From positions 1 to 62,191 of the forward strand of contig ONHW01000014.1 of assembly GCA_900317745.1 (NCBI GenBank): 62,191 nucleotides of DNA, read 5' to 3'. Every line of letters starts with the position of its first letter. Position 1 is the first letter of the stretch. The position numbers were made by a program, and so were the translations under genes. Origin of the DNA: an uncultured Bacteroidales bacterium (GTDB taxonomy: Bacteria > Bacteroidota > Bacteroidia > Bacteroidales > Paludibacteraceae). Below are positions 18,515-27,454 of the stretch, piece after piece. The notes below the pieces were generated by a model. It was not told the origin of the DNA. It worked only from the letters and a program-made list of their open reading frames with translations, and did no database searches.

Positions 18515-18531
18515 ATATTTTTGTACTTTTG
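18501..18531 (+). promoter_or_regulatory. Promoter of the collagen-like lipoprotein, overlapping the divergent promoter
   Basis: TTG 18501-18503, 20 bases, TACTTTTG 18524-18531. Its upstream element shares the palindrome TTGCATTTTTGCAA (18501-18514) with the divergent promoter. Confidence 0.8.
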
Positions 18532-18596
18532 CAACGGATTGTTTTATTTTGTATAGTAATCGTGCCCTTCGGGGCAGTATATAAACAGCAAATGGT

Positions 18597-19076
18597 ATGA
18601 AAAAAGTAGTATTTATTTTTCTTTCGGCAGTTCTTTTGTGTGCGTGCCAGGGTCCAGTGGGTCCTCAAGGTCCTGTTGGTCCACAGGGCGAAGGCGTGAA
18701 TTGGAAGATCGTCGATCTGAACAATGTCGGTTCGCAAAGTTCACCTTGGGATTACTCCAATTACTCGGACAACAACTACTATTTCGCCAAGTTCGACGTG
18801 CCGGCGCTCACGAACTTTGTCTTCACCGATGGCAATGTGAATGGTTACATCCTCCTCACGGAGAACGGGCAGACGATTCAGCACTCCCTGCCGTATGTGC
18901 TGCACAAGTACGACAAGGATGCCAACGGCAACCCAATCTACTACACCGAAACCGTTGATTTCGTGTATGGTGTAGGGTGGGTGCAGATTGAGGTGCGCGA
19001 CTCTGATTTTGCCTACGAGGCAGACGAGAAGATTGTGCCCGCTACGATGTCTTTCCGCATCGTTATGACGTACTAA
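18597..19076 (+). CDS. Small lipoprotein with a short collagen-like stretch
   Basis: 159 residues. Signal peptide with lipobox (VLLCAC), then a short Gly-X-Y run (GPVGPQGPVGPQGEG) right after the lipidated Cys, and a beta-rich C-terminal domain (about residues 35-159) that I do not recognise. The Gly-X-Y part may act as a stiff spacer or trimerise. It has its own promoter and is followed three bases later by a methyltransferase gene with no evident functional link. Confidence 0.8.
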   Translation: MKKVVFIFLSAVLLCACQGPVGPQGPVGPQGEGVNWKIVDLNNVGSQSSPWDYSNYSDNNYYFAKFDVPALTNFVFTDGNVNGYILLTENGQTIQHSLPYVLHKYDKDANGNPIYYTETVDFVYGVGWVQIEVRDSDFAYEADEKIVPATMSFRIVMTY

Positions 19077-19079
19077 GCC

Positions 19080-20330
19080 GTGCTTGAGCGGTTTATTACA
19101 GATAATCAGAATGCTGATGTAGCGCAATTAGCGTTGCAAAGGAATCGCTATCCGATGCTCTCGGATAGCGATTTTCGTTTTGCTCTTCAGCAGATTGAGG
19201 GTCGCCAGCGCACGCGCGACAAGTTGCCGACTTTCGCTGCTATCGACGGTTGGCTCTATCCTCCGCGTTTGAACCTCGAGCAGTGCAGCAGCGAACGCAC
19301 CGCCCGCTTCAAAGCCTCGCTTCTCTCAACGCTCAACTCTCAACTCTCAACCCTCAACTTAATAGACGCTACCGGCGGCTATGGCGTGGATACGTTCTTT
19401 ATGAGCGAACAGGCTGCCGAAACGTACTATTTCGAGCAGAACACTGAACTTGCTGCCATTGCCGAAAATAATTTCCGCCTTGCCGGCAAATCTGTTCATG
19501 TTCATCCTGAACCGTTTACCGCTCAAACTCTTTCGACTTTCGACTTTCGACTTTCGACTATCATTTATCTCGATCCAGCCCGACGTGACACTCATGGCGG
19601 TAAGGTTTTTCGCTTGGAAGACTGCACGCCTAATGTGATCAATATAGTCCGCTATATCCGCGAGATGCGTGCTATTCGCACCGATATGAATATCCGGATA
19701 GTGCTCAAACTGTCACCGATGCTTGATTTTCACCAGGCTGTCCGCCAACTTGGAGGCACGTGGGATACGTTTGTGGTGAGTGTGAATGGTGAGATGAAAG
19801 AACTTTTGCTCTTGTCAGAAGGTAGCGGAAAGGTTCATGCTGTAATGTTGTCGGATGATAGCGAACAGGTTTTCACTTTCACACCCGATGAGGAGAGTAG
19901 GGCGGAAGTACAGTATCTGCCTGCAAATATGTCACTTACAGGTATGCACGTTTACGAGCCTGATGCAGCGTTACTCAAGGCGGGTGCGTTTCGGCTGATC
20001 AGTGCCCGTTACCGCCTCATGAAGGCTGCCCTGAACACGCATCTTTATTTCGCCGATACGAATCAGGCTTTCGACTGTAAGGGGCGCACATGGCAGATCA
20101 TTGCTGTCTATACGCGCGTGAAAGATGTACAACGCGCACTCGCGTGTGCAGGTGTAACGCATGCTAACGTGCTCGCGCGCAACTATGTCCTGCCTGCCGA
20201 TACGCTGCGCAAGCAGTTTCGGCTGAAAGACGGCGGTGACGATTACATTATAGGCTGCCGGGCAGGTGAGGCAGGTGCCGGGCAGCCTATACTCTTGCAT
20301 TGCAAGCGTGTAGAAAACGTTCAGGGATAA
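19080..20330 (+). CDS. Class I SAM-dependent methyltransferase with THUMP-like C-terminal domain
   Basis: 416 residues, GTG start three bases after the preceding stop. The SAM-binding loop (LIDATGGYGVDT, about 95-106), YFEQN acidic strand end and IIYLDPARR (the DPxR-type motif) are visible. The C-terminal part (about 330-416) matches the THUMP-like domain seen in Bacteroidota proteins of this type, pointing to an RNA substrate. Two repeat-encoded insertions flank the SAM motifs: LSTLNSQLSTLN (residues about 81-94, CTCAACT heptamers) and LSTFDFRLST (149-161, CTTTCGA heptamers), placed in loops. Confidence 0.85.
   Translation: MLERFITDNQNADVAQLALQRNRYPMLSDSDFRFALQQIEGRQRTRDKLPTFAAIDGWLYPPRLNLEQCSSERTARFKASLLSTLNSQLSTLNLIDATGGYGVDTFFMSEQAAETYYFEQNTELAAIAENNFRLAGKSVHVHPEPFTAQTLSTFDFRLSTIIYLDPARRDTHGGKVFRLEDCTPNVINIVRYIREMRAIRTDMNIRIVLKLSPMLDFHQAVRQLGGTWDTFVVSVNGEMKELLLLSEGSGKVHAVMLSDDSEQVFTFTPDEESRAEVQYLPANMSLTGMHVYEPDAALLKAGAFRLISARYRLMKAALNTHLYFADTNQAFDCKGRTWQIIAVYTRVKDVQRALACAGVTHANVLARNYVLPADTLRKQFRLKDGGDDYIIGCRAGEAGAGQPILLHCKRVENVQG
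19323..19360. repeat. Heptamer array CTCAACT in the methyltransferase gene
   Basis: Five units; the coding strand carries the stop-free orientation. Confidence 0.85.
19528..19561. repeat. Heptamer array CTTTCGA in the methyltransferase gene
   Basis: Four perfect units in frame. Confidence 0.85.
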
Positions 20331-20347
20331 ATCTTTCCCACAGAAAA

Positions 20348-21343
20348 TTATATACTTCCCACAGCCAGACACAGCAGCCCGGCGCAGATGCCTATCATAC
20401 ACAGGATCTTGTGCCATGGGTCTGTTTCTTTCAGGAAAAGTAAGCCGTACGCGAAGCCGATAACTGTTCCTCCGCGACGAATAGTGCTCACCACGGCAAT
20501 CATTGAATCCGGATAACTCAGTGCAAGCATATAGACGTTGTCGCTGATAACCAGAAACACACTGATCATCACAATCGACAGCAGCGACTTGTTGGCAATG
20601 TTTGCCAGATACAACGGTTTGTGGAAGATGGATGAACTCTCGCCGGCCTTGGCTGCAGCGCGCCTGTGTGCACGGTGCTCTTTGCCCCACATTGCCCACC
20701 AAACAATGATCATCATAACTGCCTGATATAACGTGTAATACACCTGCACGGCGTTGTGGTCGTAACGGCGCATCAGGTACTTGTCGTACAGGCCTGAGCA
20801 GGCGCCTATCAGTATAGCCAGCACCAGGCTGATATAGTACCGCCTATCTACCTGCTTACGGTGAATCTCTTTCCTGTTACGGAACGAATAGACGAATATC
20901 GAACCGATAGCCAGGACCACTCCCGCCCATTGCCATCCGTTCAGCCGTTCGCCAAACAGCAGCAGCGCGCCTATCAAGGTCCACATGGGGCGGGTGGCCT
21001 GCAGCGGACTCACAACGGAGATAGGCAGATGTTTGAGCGAGATAAACCCGAACACCCAACTGCTGAGTACGATAGCCGACTTGAGCAGTGTAAACAGGTG
21101 TGCCTGCAGGTTCATTGTCGGCACGTAGAACAGCGTGCCGGTCATTACCTCAGGGCAGCAGCGCGACAGCAGCAAAGGAACGGACAGTATAACTGCCGAT
21201 ACGCAGATGCTAAGCGTCAGCACATCTACTACCTTGTTATCGCGCAGCGCGACCTTCTTGCTTACGTCATAGAAGCCCAGGCAAAGCGCGGAAATGAATG
21301 CCAGAATAGTCCACATACTCAGGAAAAGTTCGGAGTTGTTCAT
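20348..21343 (-). CDS. DMT-superfamily (EamA) membrane transporter
   Basis: 331 residues with about ten hydrophobic helices in two EamA-like halves. The LKHLPISVVSPLQATRPMWTL stretch near residue 105 and its counterpart near 300 (SYPDSMIAVVSTIRRGGTVI) are typical of the family. It is an inner-membrane drug/metabolite transporter of unknown substrate. It lies downstream of the PpiD-like gene, separated by a terminator, and converges on the methyltransferase gene with an 18-base gap. Confidence 0.85.
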   Translation of the reverse strand: MNNSELFLSMWTILAFISALCLGFYDVSKKVALRDNKVVDVLTLSICVSAVILSVPLLLSRCCPEVMTGTLFYVPTMNLQAHLFTLLKSAIVLSSWVFGFISLKHLPISVVSPLQATRPMWTLIGALLLFGERLNGWQWAGVVLAIGSIFVYSFRNRKEIHRKQVDRRYYISLVLAILIGACSGLYDKYLMRRYDHNAVQVYYTLYQAVMMIIVWWAMWGKEHRAHRRAAAKAGESSSIFHKPLYLANIANKSLLSIVMISVFLVISDNVYMLALSYPDSMIAVVSTIRRGGTVIGFAYGLLFLKETDPWHKILCMIGICAGLLCLAVGSI

Positions 21344-21350
21344 ACAAAAT

Positions 21351-21370
21351 GAGCCTCCTGTCAGAGGCTC
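21351..21370 (-). terminator. Terminator after the PpiD-like gene
   Basis: GAGCCTC, 6-base loop, GAGGCTC. On the minus strand it is followed by ATTTTG. It stands just before the transporter start, so it may attenuate read-through. Confidence 0.65.
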
Positions 21371-21402
21371 ACTTTGTCAGTCGTAAGATCGCTGTGGTCT
21401 TT

Positions 21403-23418
21403 TTATTGGAACGTAGCGCGGTTATCCACGATATCGGCGTTCTGCTCCAGGTTGTTGATCAGCTGGTAGGGCAGACTGTAGCTTGTGCGAGCGTTCAGAC
21501 TTGCGATCTCAGCCTTGTAGTCCACCTCTGCCTCTGCGCGCTGTACGTCCGAAGGAACGAGTACAATCACGCCCTGGTTGCCCTTAACGGGTTTCGACAG
21601 CTCGCCGGCAGCGGTTGCAAATGCTGTGCCAACTGCTGCAGGCTCCATACCTTCAATGCCGAAGCGGTACGAGTCCTCGGTCAGAGCATCGATGTGACGA
21701 ACCTCGCTGCCCATCTTCTCGGCAACCTCTGCAAGGGTCTTGGCGTCAGCAATCTGCTTGCTGATATACTCGGCTTTCTTGCGGTTGACAGCCTCGTAGC
21801 GCAGCGTAGCCTGTACATCCTCAAACTCGCGGTACTCGCCGTCGTGTGTAGCGGTCAGCACGGCTACGATATATTTGTCACCGCACTCAAATACGTCACT
21901 CACTTGACCTTCCTTGGCATTGAATGCCCAACGAACGATAGCGCGGCTTGACTTGAGGTCAGCCACCTTGTTTGCCATCTTCTGCAGGTTGGTAGCAGTC
22001 TCGATCTCCATCTTTGCCTCTTCGGCAGCAGCACGGAAAGCTTCTTCGTCCTGATTGTTGACTACAAACTGGTTAGCCTCGTTGTAGATAGCGGCAAAAG
22101 TCTTGCTGGACGGTGTAACCTCGCGCTCGATGATAGCCACTTTGGCCTTCGGGGTCGGTTTGGTCAAACCGGTGATCTCGAATGTGCGATCCTCCATACC
22201 CAGGGTTACGGTGAAGCGCTGACCAACCTTGCCTGCAAATGCCGGCTCGGCAATATCCTTCTGCAGCTCAGCCTCGGTGAACCAGCCATACTCCTGATCC
22301 TGCTCGCCCTCTTTGGTTGCGATACCCTTCAGCTGAACAGAGTCGGGTGAGTTGTAGCCACAGTCCATCAGGCGTGCCATACGGAACGTGCGGGTAGCTT
22401 CGTCGTAGTTGAGTTCCATAAAGTCGTTCTTCTTGGCGCCCTTCGCAAAAGCAAAATCCTTGTATGCGGCAGGGATAGTCTTTTCCGAATAGTTGTTGCC
22501 GTCGTACATCACGTCGGAGTTGCTGTTTACAACCAGTGCAACCTCTTCGGTGGTGCGGAACTCCTCCTGGATCTCCTGCATAGCTTTCTCGGCAAGCTGA
22601 TAGTCAGCCTCGCTCGGAACGATGGGATAAGCAATATAAGCGATGTCGCGGTTAGGCGTCTGCTTGTACATCTGCTTGCGCTCGTCGTAGATCTTGCGGA
22701 TGTCGTTGGTGCTAACTTTCACCAGCGAGTCGGCTACGGTGTAGTAGGGCTTCATAGCGTAATCTACGTTCACCTTGGTCTGCTTGGCTTGAGCGGCATA
22801 CTTGGCGTCAAGGTTGTTGGCGGTCAGCATGTTCTGAATCAGACCAACATACTTCTCCTGCATAGCAGTCAGGCGTACGGCGTTCTCCCAGTACATCCAA
22901 TAGTTCTTAGCCTGCTTGAGGTTGGCTGCCTGCTCGGCGTTCTCGCTATCCATCTCGATTGAAGCGAGGAAGTTGATCAGGATATTGCGGTCGAACTGCC
23001 CGTTCTGCCCTGCGAACATACGGCGCGAAGTGATCAGCTGGTGAGGCTTGGCACCTGCGCAGAGTTCATACAACTCGTCGGAGGTGATATCCATACCGAT
23101 CTGCTTAGCCTGATCCTGGAGCGTGTACTTGGCTACCAGCATCTGCCATACTTGATTGCGGATCTGCGCATGCATATCCTCATCAAAATCGCTGCGGCCT
23201 GACTCGATCTTATAGACCTCGGTCAGCTGTTCTACAGCACTCTCGTACTCCGTGTAATGAATCTTTTGTCCTTCAATCTCGCCGATATACTCGCGGCTCT
23301 TGTTCATAAACGAACTACCGGAGTTAAGGGCGTCACCCAGAATAAATGCAAGCATAGCCAAACCCACGATAATCAGCAGGAACAAGCCATGGTTGCGAAT
23401 ACGTTGTAATGTTGCCAT
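21403..23418 (-). CDS. PpiD/SurA-like membrane-anchored periplasmic foldase
   Basis: 671 residues. One N-terminal membrane helix (LFLLIIVGLAMLAFILGDAL, residues 12-31), a SurA-type N-terminal domain, and a central-to-C-terminal periplasmic region that should include a parvulin-like domain. Such proteins assist folding of outer-membrane proteins leaving the Sec channel. It has its own promoter and terminator, so it is probably monocistronic. Confidence 0.85.
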   Translation of the reverse strand: MATLQRIRNHGLFLLIIVGLAMLAFILGDALNSGSSFMNKSREYIGEIEGQKIHYTEYESAVEQLTEVYKIESGRSDFDEDMHAQIRNQVWQMLVAKYTLQDQAKQIGMDITSDELYELCAGAKPHQLITSRRMFAGQNGQFDRNILINFLASIEMDSENAEQAANLKQAKNYWMYWENAVRLTAMQEKYVGLIQNMLTANNLDAKYAAQAKQTKVNVDYAMKPYYTVADSLVKVSTNDIRKIYDERKQMYKQTPNRDIAYIAYPIVPSEADYQLAEKAMQEIQEEFRTTEEVALVVNSNSDVMYDGNNYSEKTIPAAYKDFAFAKGAKKNDFMELNYDEATRTFRMARLMDCGYNSPDSVQLKGIATKEGEQDQEYGWFTEAELQKDIAEPAFAGKVGQRFTVTLGMEDRTFEITGLTKPTPKAKVAIIEREVTPSSKTFAAIYNEANQFVVNNQDEEAFRAAAEEAKMEIETATNLQKMANKVADLKSSRAIVRWAFNAKEGQVSDVFECGDKYIVAVLTATHDGEYREFEDVQATLRYEAVNRKKAEYISKQIADAKTLAEVAEKMGSEVRHIDALTEDSYRFGIEGMEPAAVGTAFATAAGELSKPVKGNQGVIVLVPSDVQRAEAEVDYKAEIASLNARTSYSLPYQLINNLEQNADIVDNRATFQ

Positions 23419-23513
23419 ATTAATTATTTGATTTATTTTTTCTTAGTTCGTTGTGCCTCCTGCTCGCATGGCTGAGCGGGCACCGAGACACTCGACCGCA
23501 CAAAAAGCGGATG

Positions 23514-23544
23514 CAAAGATACAAAAAATATTCGATATTTGCAA
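23514..23544 (-). promoter_or_regulatory. Promoter of the PpiD-like gene
   Basis: Minus strand TTG, 20 bases, TATCTTTG. Confidence 0.8.
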
Positions 23545-23579
23545 ATAATTTCGCTAAAAAACTTTCAATCGCTCAGCGT

Positions 23580-23644
23580 AGTTGACTTTTGTAGTCTTTT
23601 CGACTTTTAGCGCAGCGGTCTTTCGACTATCGACTTTCGACTAC
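23580..23644. repeat. CTTTCGA-type array reaching into the gcvT stop codon
   Basis: Mixed CTTTCGA/CTATCGA units with one AGCGCAGCGGTC module; the gcvT stop TAG lies at its edge. Confidence 0.7.
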
Positions 23645-24711
23645 ACTATCATCGCAGGTTGCAGTTTTTCGCGTATGCGGATATATATCGTGTTGCCTTT
23701 ATCTGCCTCGGATGTAATCACGTAGCCCATGCCTATGCCGACTTTTCTGTCGGGTAGCATTATTCCTGAGGTAACGTGACCGATCTTTTCCCCATCAGCG
23801 TTGCAGATGTCGTAGCCGTTGCGCGGGATAGCACGCTCCAGGCACTCGAAGTGCACGAGTTTGCGCTTTACGCCTTCGGCTTTCTGCTTCATGAGAAAGT
23901 CCTTGTCGATGAAATCTTTGGCATTGAGTTTGGTGATCCAACCGAGCCCTGCCTCCAGCGGTGAGGTGGTGTCGTCGATGTCGTGTCCGTACAGGCAGTA
24001 CCACTTCTCCAGACGCAGCGAGTCGCGTGCGCCCAAGCCGATAGGTGCCAAACCGAATGGTTTGCCGACCTCGAACAATGCGTCCCAGATCTGCATTGCG
24101 TGCTCCTTGGGGAAGTACAACTCAAAACCTCCGGCACCGGTGTAACCTGTGTTACTGAGCAGCACGCCCTGTACGCCTGCAAACGACCATTCGCGGAACG
24201 AGTAGTAGGGTATAGCACTCAGGTCGGCGTCGGTCAGCAGTTGCAGCATCTCGGTAGCCTTTGGACCTTGTACGGCAAGTTGGGCGTACTTGTCAGAAGC
24301 GTTCTCCAGACTTACGCCGAAAGTGTTCTGGCGGTTGACCCATTCCCAGTCTTTGTCGATATTGCCGGCGTTGACTACCATCAGATATTTGGTAGTCGAA
24401 TACTTGTAGATGATCAGGTCGTCCACAATACCGCCCTTGCCGTTAGGCATGCAGGTGTATTGCGCCTTGCCTGCATCGAGCTTGCTAACGTCGTTGGTGG
24501 TGATGTATTGCAGGAAGTCCAGTGCGCGTTCGCCTTTTACCCAGAACTCACCCATGTGGCTCACGTCAAACACGCCCACGCCTGTGCGGACGATCATGTG
24601 CTCCTGGTTAATGCCTGTCGGGTACTGGATAGGCATATTGAAGCCGGCAAACTCTGCCATTTTTGCACCGAGTGCAATGTGCACGTCGGTAAACGGTGTT
24701 GTTTTTAACAT
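23641..24711 (-). CDS. gcvT: Aminomethyltransferase, glycine cleavage T protein
   Basis: 356 residues. The folate-dependent aminomethyltransferase pattern is clear ([60 protein letters not shown]). It moves the aminomethyl carbon of glycine to tetrahydrofolate. The C-terminus ends abruptly (LQPAMIV) at a TAG formed where a heptamer array begins, and lacks the short basic tail usual in relatives, so the last few residues may have been replaced by the repeat. No gcvH or gcvP is nearby. Confidence 0.95.
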   Translation of the reverse strand: MLKTTPFTDVHIALGAKMAEFAGFNMPIQYPTGINQEHMIVRTGVGVFDVSHMGEFWVKGERALDFLQYITTNDVSKLDAGKAQYTCMPNGKGGIVDDLIIYKYSTTKYLMVVNAGNIDKDWEWVNRQNTFGVSLENASDKYAQLAVQGPKATEMLQLLTDADLSAIPYYSFREWSFAGVQGVLLSNTGYTGAGGFELYFPKEHAMQIWDALFEVGKPFGLAPIGLGARDSLRLEKWYCLYGHDIDDTTSPLEAGLGWITKLNAKDFIDKDFLMKQKAEGVKRKLVHFECLERAIPRNGYDICNADGEKIGHVTSGIMLPDRKVGIGMGYVITSEADKGNTIYIRIREKLQPAMIV

Positions 24712-24715
24712 AGTA

Positions 24716-24764
24716 TAGTATTTAACAATTTAACGGTTTAACTTTAACAACTTAACGATCTCCA
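24716..24764. repeat. TTTAACA/TTTAACGG repeats between gcvT and pepT
   Basis: Irregular 7-9-base units, extending into the pepT 3' end. Confidence 0.5.
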
Positions 24765-25998
24765 AAATAACGTCTCTTGCCTTTTCCATGCTTGGTATAG
24801 GCAGGTACTCGTAGCGGCTGTGAAAGTTCTCACCGCCGGCGAAGATGTTCGGGCACGGCAGTCCTTCGAACGATAGCCGTGCTCCATCCGTGCCGCCGCG
24901 GATAGGTTTGACTACAGGCGTTACACCTACAGCCTCCATTGCCTGCTTGGCGAGGTCGATGATATGCATCACCGGCTCAATCTTCTCGCGCATGTTGTAG
25001 TATTGATCGCGCATATCAATCTCAGCCGTGCCCTCGCCATACTCGCGGTTGACCTTGCGTACGAGGTGTTCGAGTTCGCGCTTGCGGCTCTCAAAACGTG
25101 AGCGGTCGTGGTCGCGGATTATATAACTGAGGGTCGTCTCTTCCACCGTGCCGTTCATGCCGATCAGGTGGTAGAATCCCTCGTAGCCCTGCGTGTGCTC
25201 GGGTGTCTCCCAGCGCGGCAGCATGACTGCCAACTGGTAGGCTATGCGCATCGAGTTCTGCATCTTATGGTACGCGCTGCCCGGGTGCACGTTCACGCCG
25301 TGCACGTGGATCTTGCAGTACGCGGCATTGAAGTTCTCAAACTCCAGTTCACCCACTGCTCCGCCGTCCATCGTATAGGCAAAATCGCATCCGAAAGCTT
25401 TGACGTCAAAGTGGTCGGCGCCTTGCCCTATCTCTTCGTCCGGCGTGAAGCCTACGCGCACCTTGCCGTGTTTGATCTCGGGGTGTTGGAGCAGGTACTC
25501 CATTGCCGTAACGATCTCGGCAATGCCGGCTTTGTCGTCGGCACCGAGCAGTGTCTTGCCGTTCGTAACGATGATATCCTGCCCTGTGTAACGCAGAATC
25601 TCGGGATACTTGGCAGTCTCAAGAACGATACCTTCGCTCAGTTCGATATCACTGCCGTCGTAGTTCTTTACGATGCGCGGCTGCACATGCTTGCCGCTGG
25701 CGTCGGGCGAGGTATCCATGTGGGCGATAAACCCTATTACCGGGGTTCGGCTGCTGACGTCTGCCGGCTCGGGGACCCCGCAAGTTTGCGCAGTGGGGTG
25801 GTTTTGGTTGCTTTCCAGCGTAGCCATGATATAGCCGTTGTCGTCCAGCGTTACGTCTTGCATGCCTATGCTCCGCAGTTCGTCAGCCAGGTAGCGGGCA
25901 AACTCCATCTGTCCGGGTGTGGACGGAGTGAGGTTAGTCTGCTCGTCGCTGGTGGTGCAGAACGATACGTATTTCAGAAAACGATCTGTAATGTTCAT
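24730..25998 (-). CDS. pepT: Peptidase T (tripeptidase, M20 family)
   Basis: 422 residues. The M20 zinc motifs are present: [13 protein letters not shown] (near residue 87), [13 protein letters not shown] with the catalytic Asp, and [15 protein letters not shown] with the Glu pair. It removes the N-terminal residue from tripeptides in the cytoplasm. Residues about 64-79 (around [14 protein letters not shown]) are encoded by the GGGGACCCCG element and interrupt the strand just before the first metal motif, where normal members have a short turn. Confidence 0.95.
   Translation of the reverse strand: MNITDRFLKYVSFCTTSDEQTNLTPSTPGQMEFARYLADELRSIGMQDVTLDDNGYIMATLESNQNHPTAQTCGVPEPADVSSRTPVIGFIAHMDTSPDASGKHVQPRIVKNYDGSDIELSEGIVLETAKYPEILRYTGQDIIVTNGKTLLGADDKAGIAEIVTAMEYLLQHPEIKHGKVRVGFTPDEEIGQGADHFDVKAFGCDFAYTMDGGAVGELEFENFNAAYCKIHVHGVNVHPGSAYHKMQNSMRIAYQLAVMLPRWETPEHTQGYEGFYHLIGMNGTVEETTLSYIIRDHDRSRFESRKRELEHLVRKVNREYGEGTAEIDMRDQYYNMREKIEPVMHIIDLAKQAMEAVGVTPVVKPIRGGTDGARLSFEGLPCPNIFAGGENFHSRYEYLPIPSMEKARDVILEIVKLLKLNR
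25760..25806. repeat. In-frame GGGGACCCCG/AGTGGGGTGG element in pepT
   Basis: Core CGGGGACCCCGC plus CAGTGGGGTGGTTTT, reverse to the coding strand. Confidence 0.8.
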
Positions 25999-26007
25999 GA
26001 TGGGGAG

Positions 26008-26544
26008 TTATTTACCGGAAAATGCGCCAAGGATAGTGCTCAGTGCGCCGGCGTACTGAGCGGCGGTGCTGGCGTAACTTGCTGCCGTGCCGGCAGTGTT
26101 TTGGGCTGCAGTCTTAGTCTCTTGTACCTTTTCGTTGCTCTTGATCATATCCACCAAGCCACCGGTTACGCTTTCCACGTTGTCCTGCGTTACCAAGCCC
26201 AGCGAACTTGCTATCATGCCTTTGCCGAAATCCTTGAGGTAGGTTTTGTCCTTGTAGTTCGACTTCAGTCCCTCGCAGTTGGCAATCAGCGAAACGGTGT
26301 TCAGGATGTTCTGCATGTTCTTGTAGTCGTACTTGTTGCCGTCGGCTTTGTACTGGTTGTACAGGTTGAGCAGAGCCGTGCCTGCACCCTGTCCGGCAGA
26401 TGCAGCCGTAGCGGGTGCTGCGGTTGTGGCTGTTGTGGCGGTAGTGTTGTTGGCAGGTTGGTCCACACTGACGGTTGTACGTTTCATCATTCCGCAACCG
26501 GTCATAAGCATGGCGGCTGCTACAGCAAAAATAACTTTTTTCAT
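26008..26544 (-). CDS. Lipoprotein of unknown function
   Basis: 178 residues. Lipobox at MLMTGC, then a low-complexity Thr/Ala stretch (about residues 35-55), then a helical region ending in Ala/Ser/Gly-rich sequence. I do not recognise the family. The ATG overlaps the stop of the upstream dehydrogenase gene by four bases, so they are coupled. Confidence 0.75.
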   Translation of the reverse strand: MKKVIFAVAAAMLMTGCGMMKRTTVSVDQPANNTTATTATTAAPATAASAGQGAGTALLNLYNQYKADGNKYDYKNMQNILNTVSLIANCEGLKSNYKDKTYLKDFGKGMIASSLGLVTQDNVESVTGGLVDMIKSNEKVQETKTAAQNTAGTAASYASTAAQYAGALSTILGAFSGK

Positions 26545-27452
26545 AATACTATATTCATTTTATTTGTTTCGTTGTTAAGGAACGCGAGTATGTTGTCCGC
26601 GATGTTCTCGCACATGGCTATGCGTCCTTCCCATGTGCCTGTGCCGGTGTGCGGTGAGAGCACTACGTTCGGCAGAGTGAGCAGTTCGGGTGTGATTTGT
26701 GGTTCGCGTTCATATACATCCAGTGCTGCACCGGCAATGATTCCTGACTGCAGAGCCTCAACGAGTGCCTGTTCGTCCACGTGCGCACCGCGCGCGGTAT
26801 TGATAAGGTAGGCGGTGCGCTTCATCATGCCGAGTTCCAGTTTGCCTATCAGGTGGTGCACCTCGGGTGTGTAGGGTAGGTTCAGCGATATGAAGTCGCT
26901 GTCCTGCAGCAGGGGTTGAAAGTCCACATAACGTGCCTCGTACTTCTGCTCTATGGCTTCGGGCAGGCGGTGGCGGTTGTGGTAGATTATTTGCATTCCG
27001 CTTGCTACGGCTCGCCGCGCCAGCGACTGTCCGATACGCCCCAAACCGATGATTCCCAGTGTCTTGCCGTACAGCGAGTGGCTGAGGTTGTTCATCACCG
27101 CCATTGGCTGGCACGTGCCGTTGCGCAGTGTGCGGTCGAACTCGCTGACGCGCCTTGCTATATCGATCATCAGCGCGAAGGCCAGTTCGGCTGTCGGCTC
27201 GATCACGGGCTGCGGTGTGTTCGTCACGCGTATACCGCGTTCGCGGCAGGCGTCGAGGTCGATATTGTTGAATCCTGCACCGAAGTTGGCTATCAGTTTC
27301 AAGTCAGGCGCCGACGCTATCATCGCTGCTGTCACGCGTTTGTCGAAGGTGCTGACGAGTATATCCGCCTCGGTGAGCGGAACATACAAGTCGTGCTCTT
27401 GCAGGCGTGTCAGTCCTTCGGCAGGCAGTTCGGTGGTAAAAGCGATACGCAT
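26541..27452 (-). CDS. D-2-hydroxyacid dehydrogenase (glyoxylate/hydroxypyruvate reductase type)
   Basis: 303 residues from ATG 27452. The frame is open much further upstream, but that part overlaps the preceding gene and does not resemble the family. The NAD-binding GLGRIGQSLARRA (near 150), NTARGAHVDE with the catalytic Arg, DVYEREP with the Glu and LSPHTGTGTWEGR with the catalytic His are all visible. It reduces 2-keto acids to D-2-hydroxyacids; the exact substrate is not clear. It is three bases from the upstream phosphoesterase stop. Confidence 0.9.
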   Translation of the reverse strand: MRIAFTTELPAEGLTRLQEHDLYVPLTEADILVSTFDKRVTAAMIASAPDLKLIANFGAGFNNIDLDACRERGIRVTNTPQPVIEPTAELAFALMIDIARRVSEFDRTLRNGTCQPMAVMNNLSHSLYGKTLGIIGLGRIGQSLARRAVASGMQIIYHNRHRLPEAIEQKYEARYVDFQPLLQDSDFISLNLPYTPEVHHLIGKLELGMMKRTAYLINTARGAHVDEQALVEALQSGIIAGAALDVYEREPQITPELLTLPNVVLSPHTGTGTWEGRIAMCENIADNILAFLNNETNKMNIVL

Positions 27453-27454
27453 GG

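Noticed and set aside
25108-26811. Long + strand open frame of 567 codons opposite pepT and the lipoprotein
   Set aside because: It runs antisense to genes with clear motifs; such frames are a by-product of GC-rich codon use. The same holds for 742-1764, 2898-3809, 4320-5279, 30279-31427, 39356-40387 and 43242-44423.
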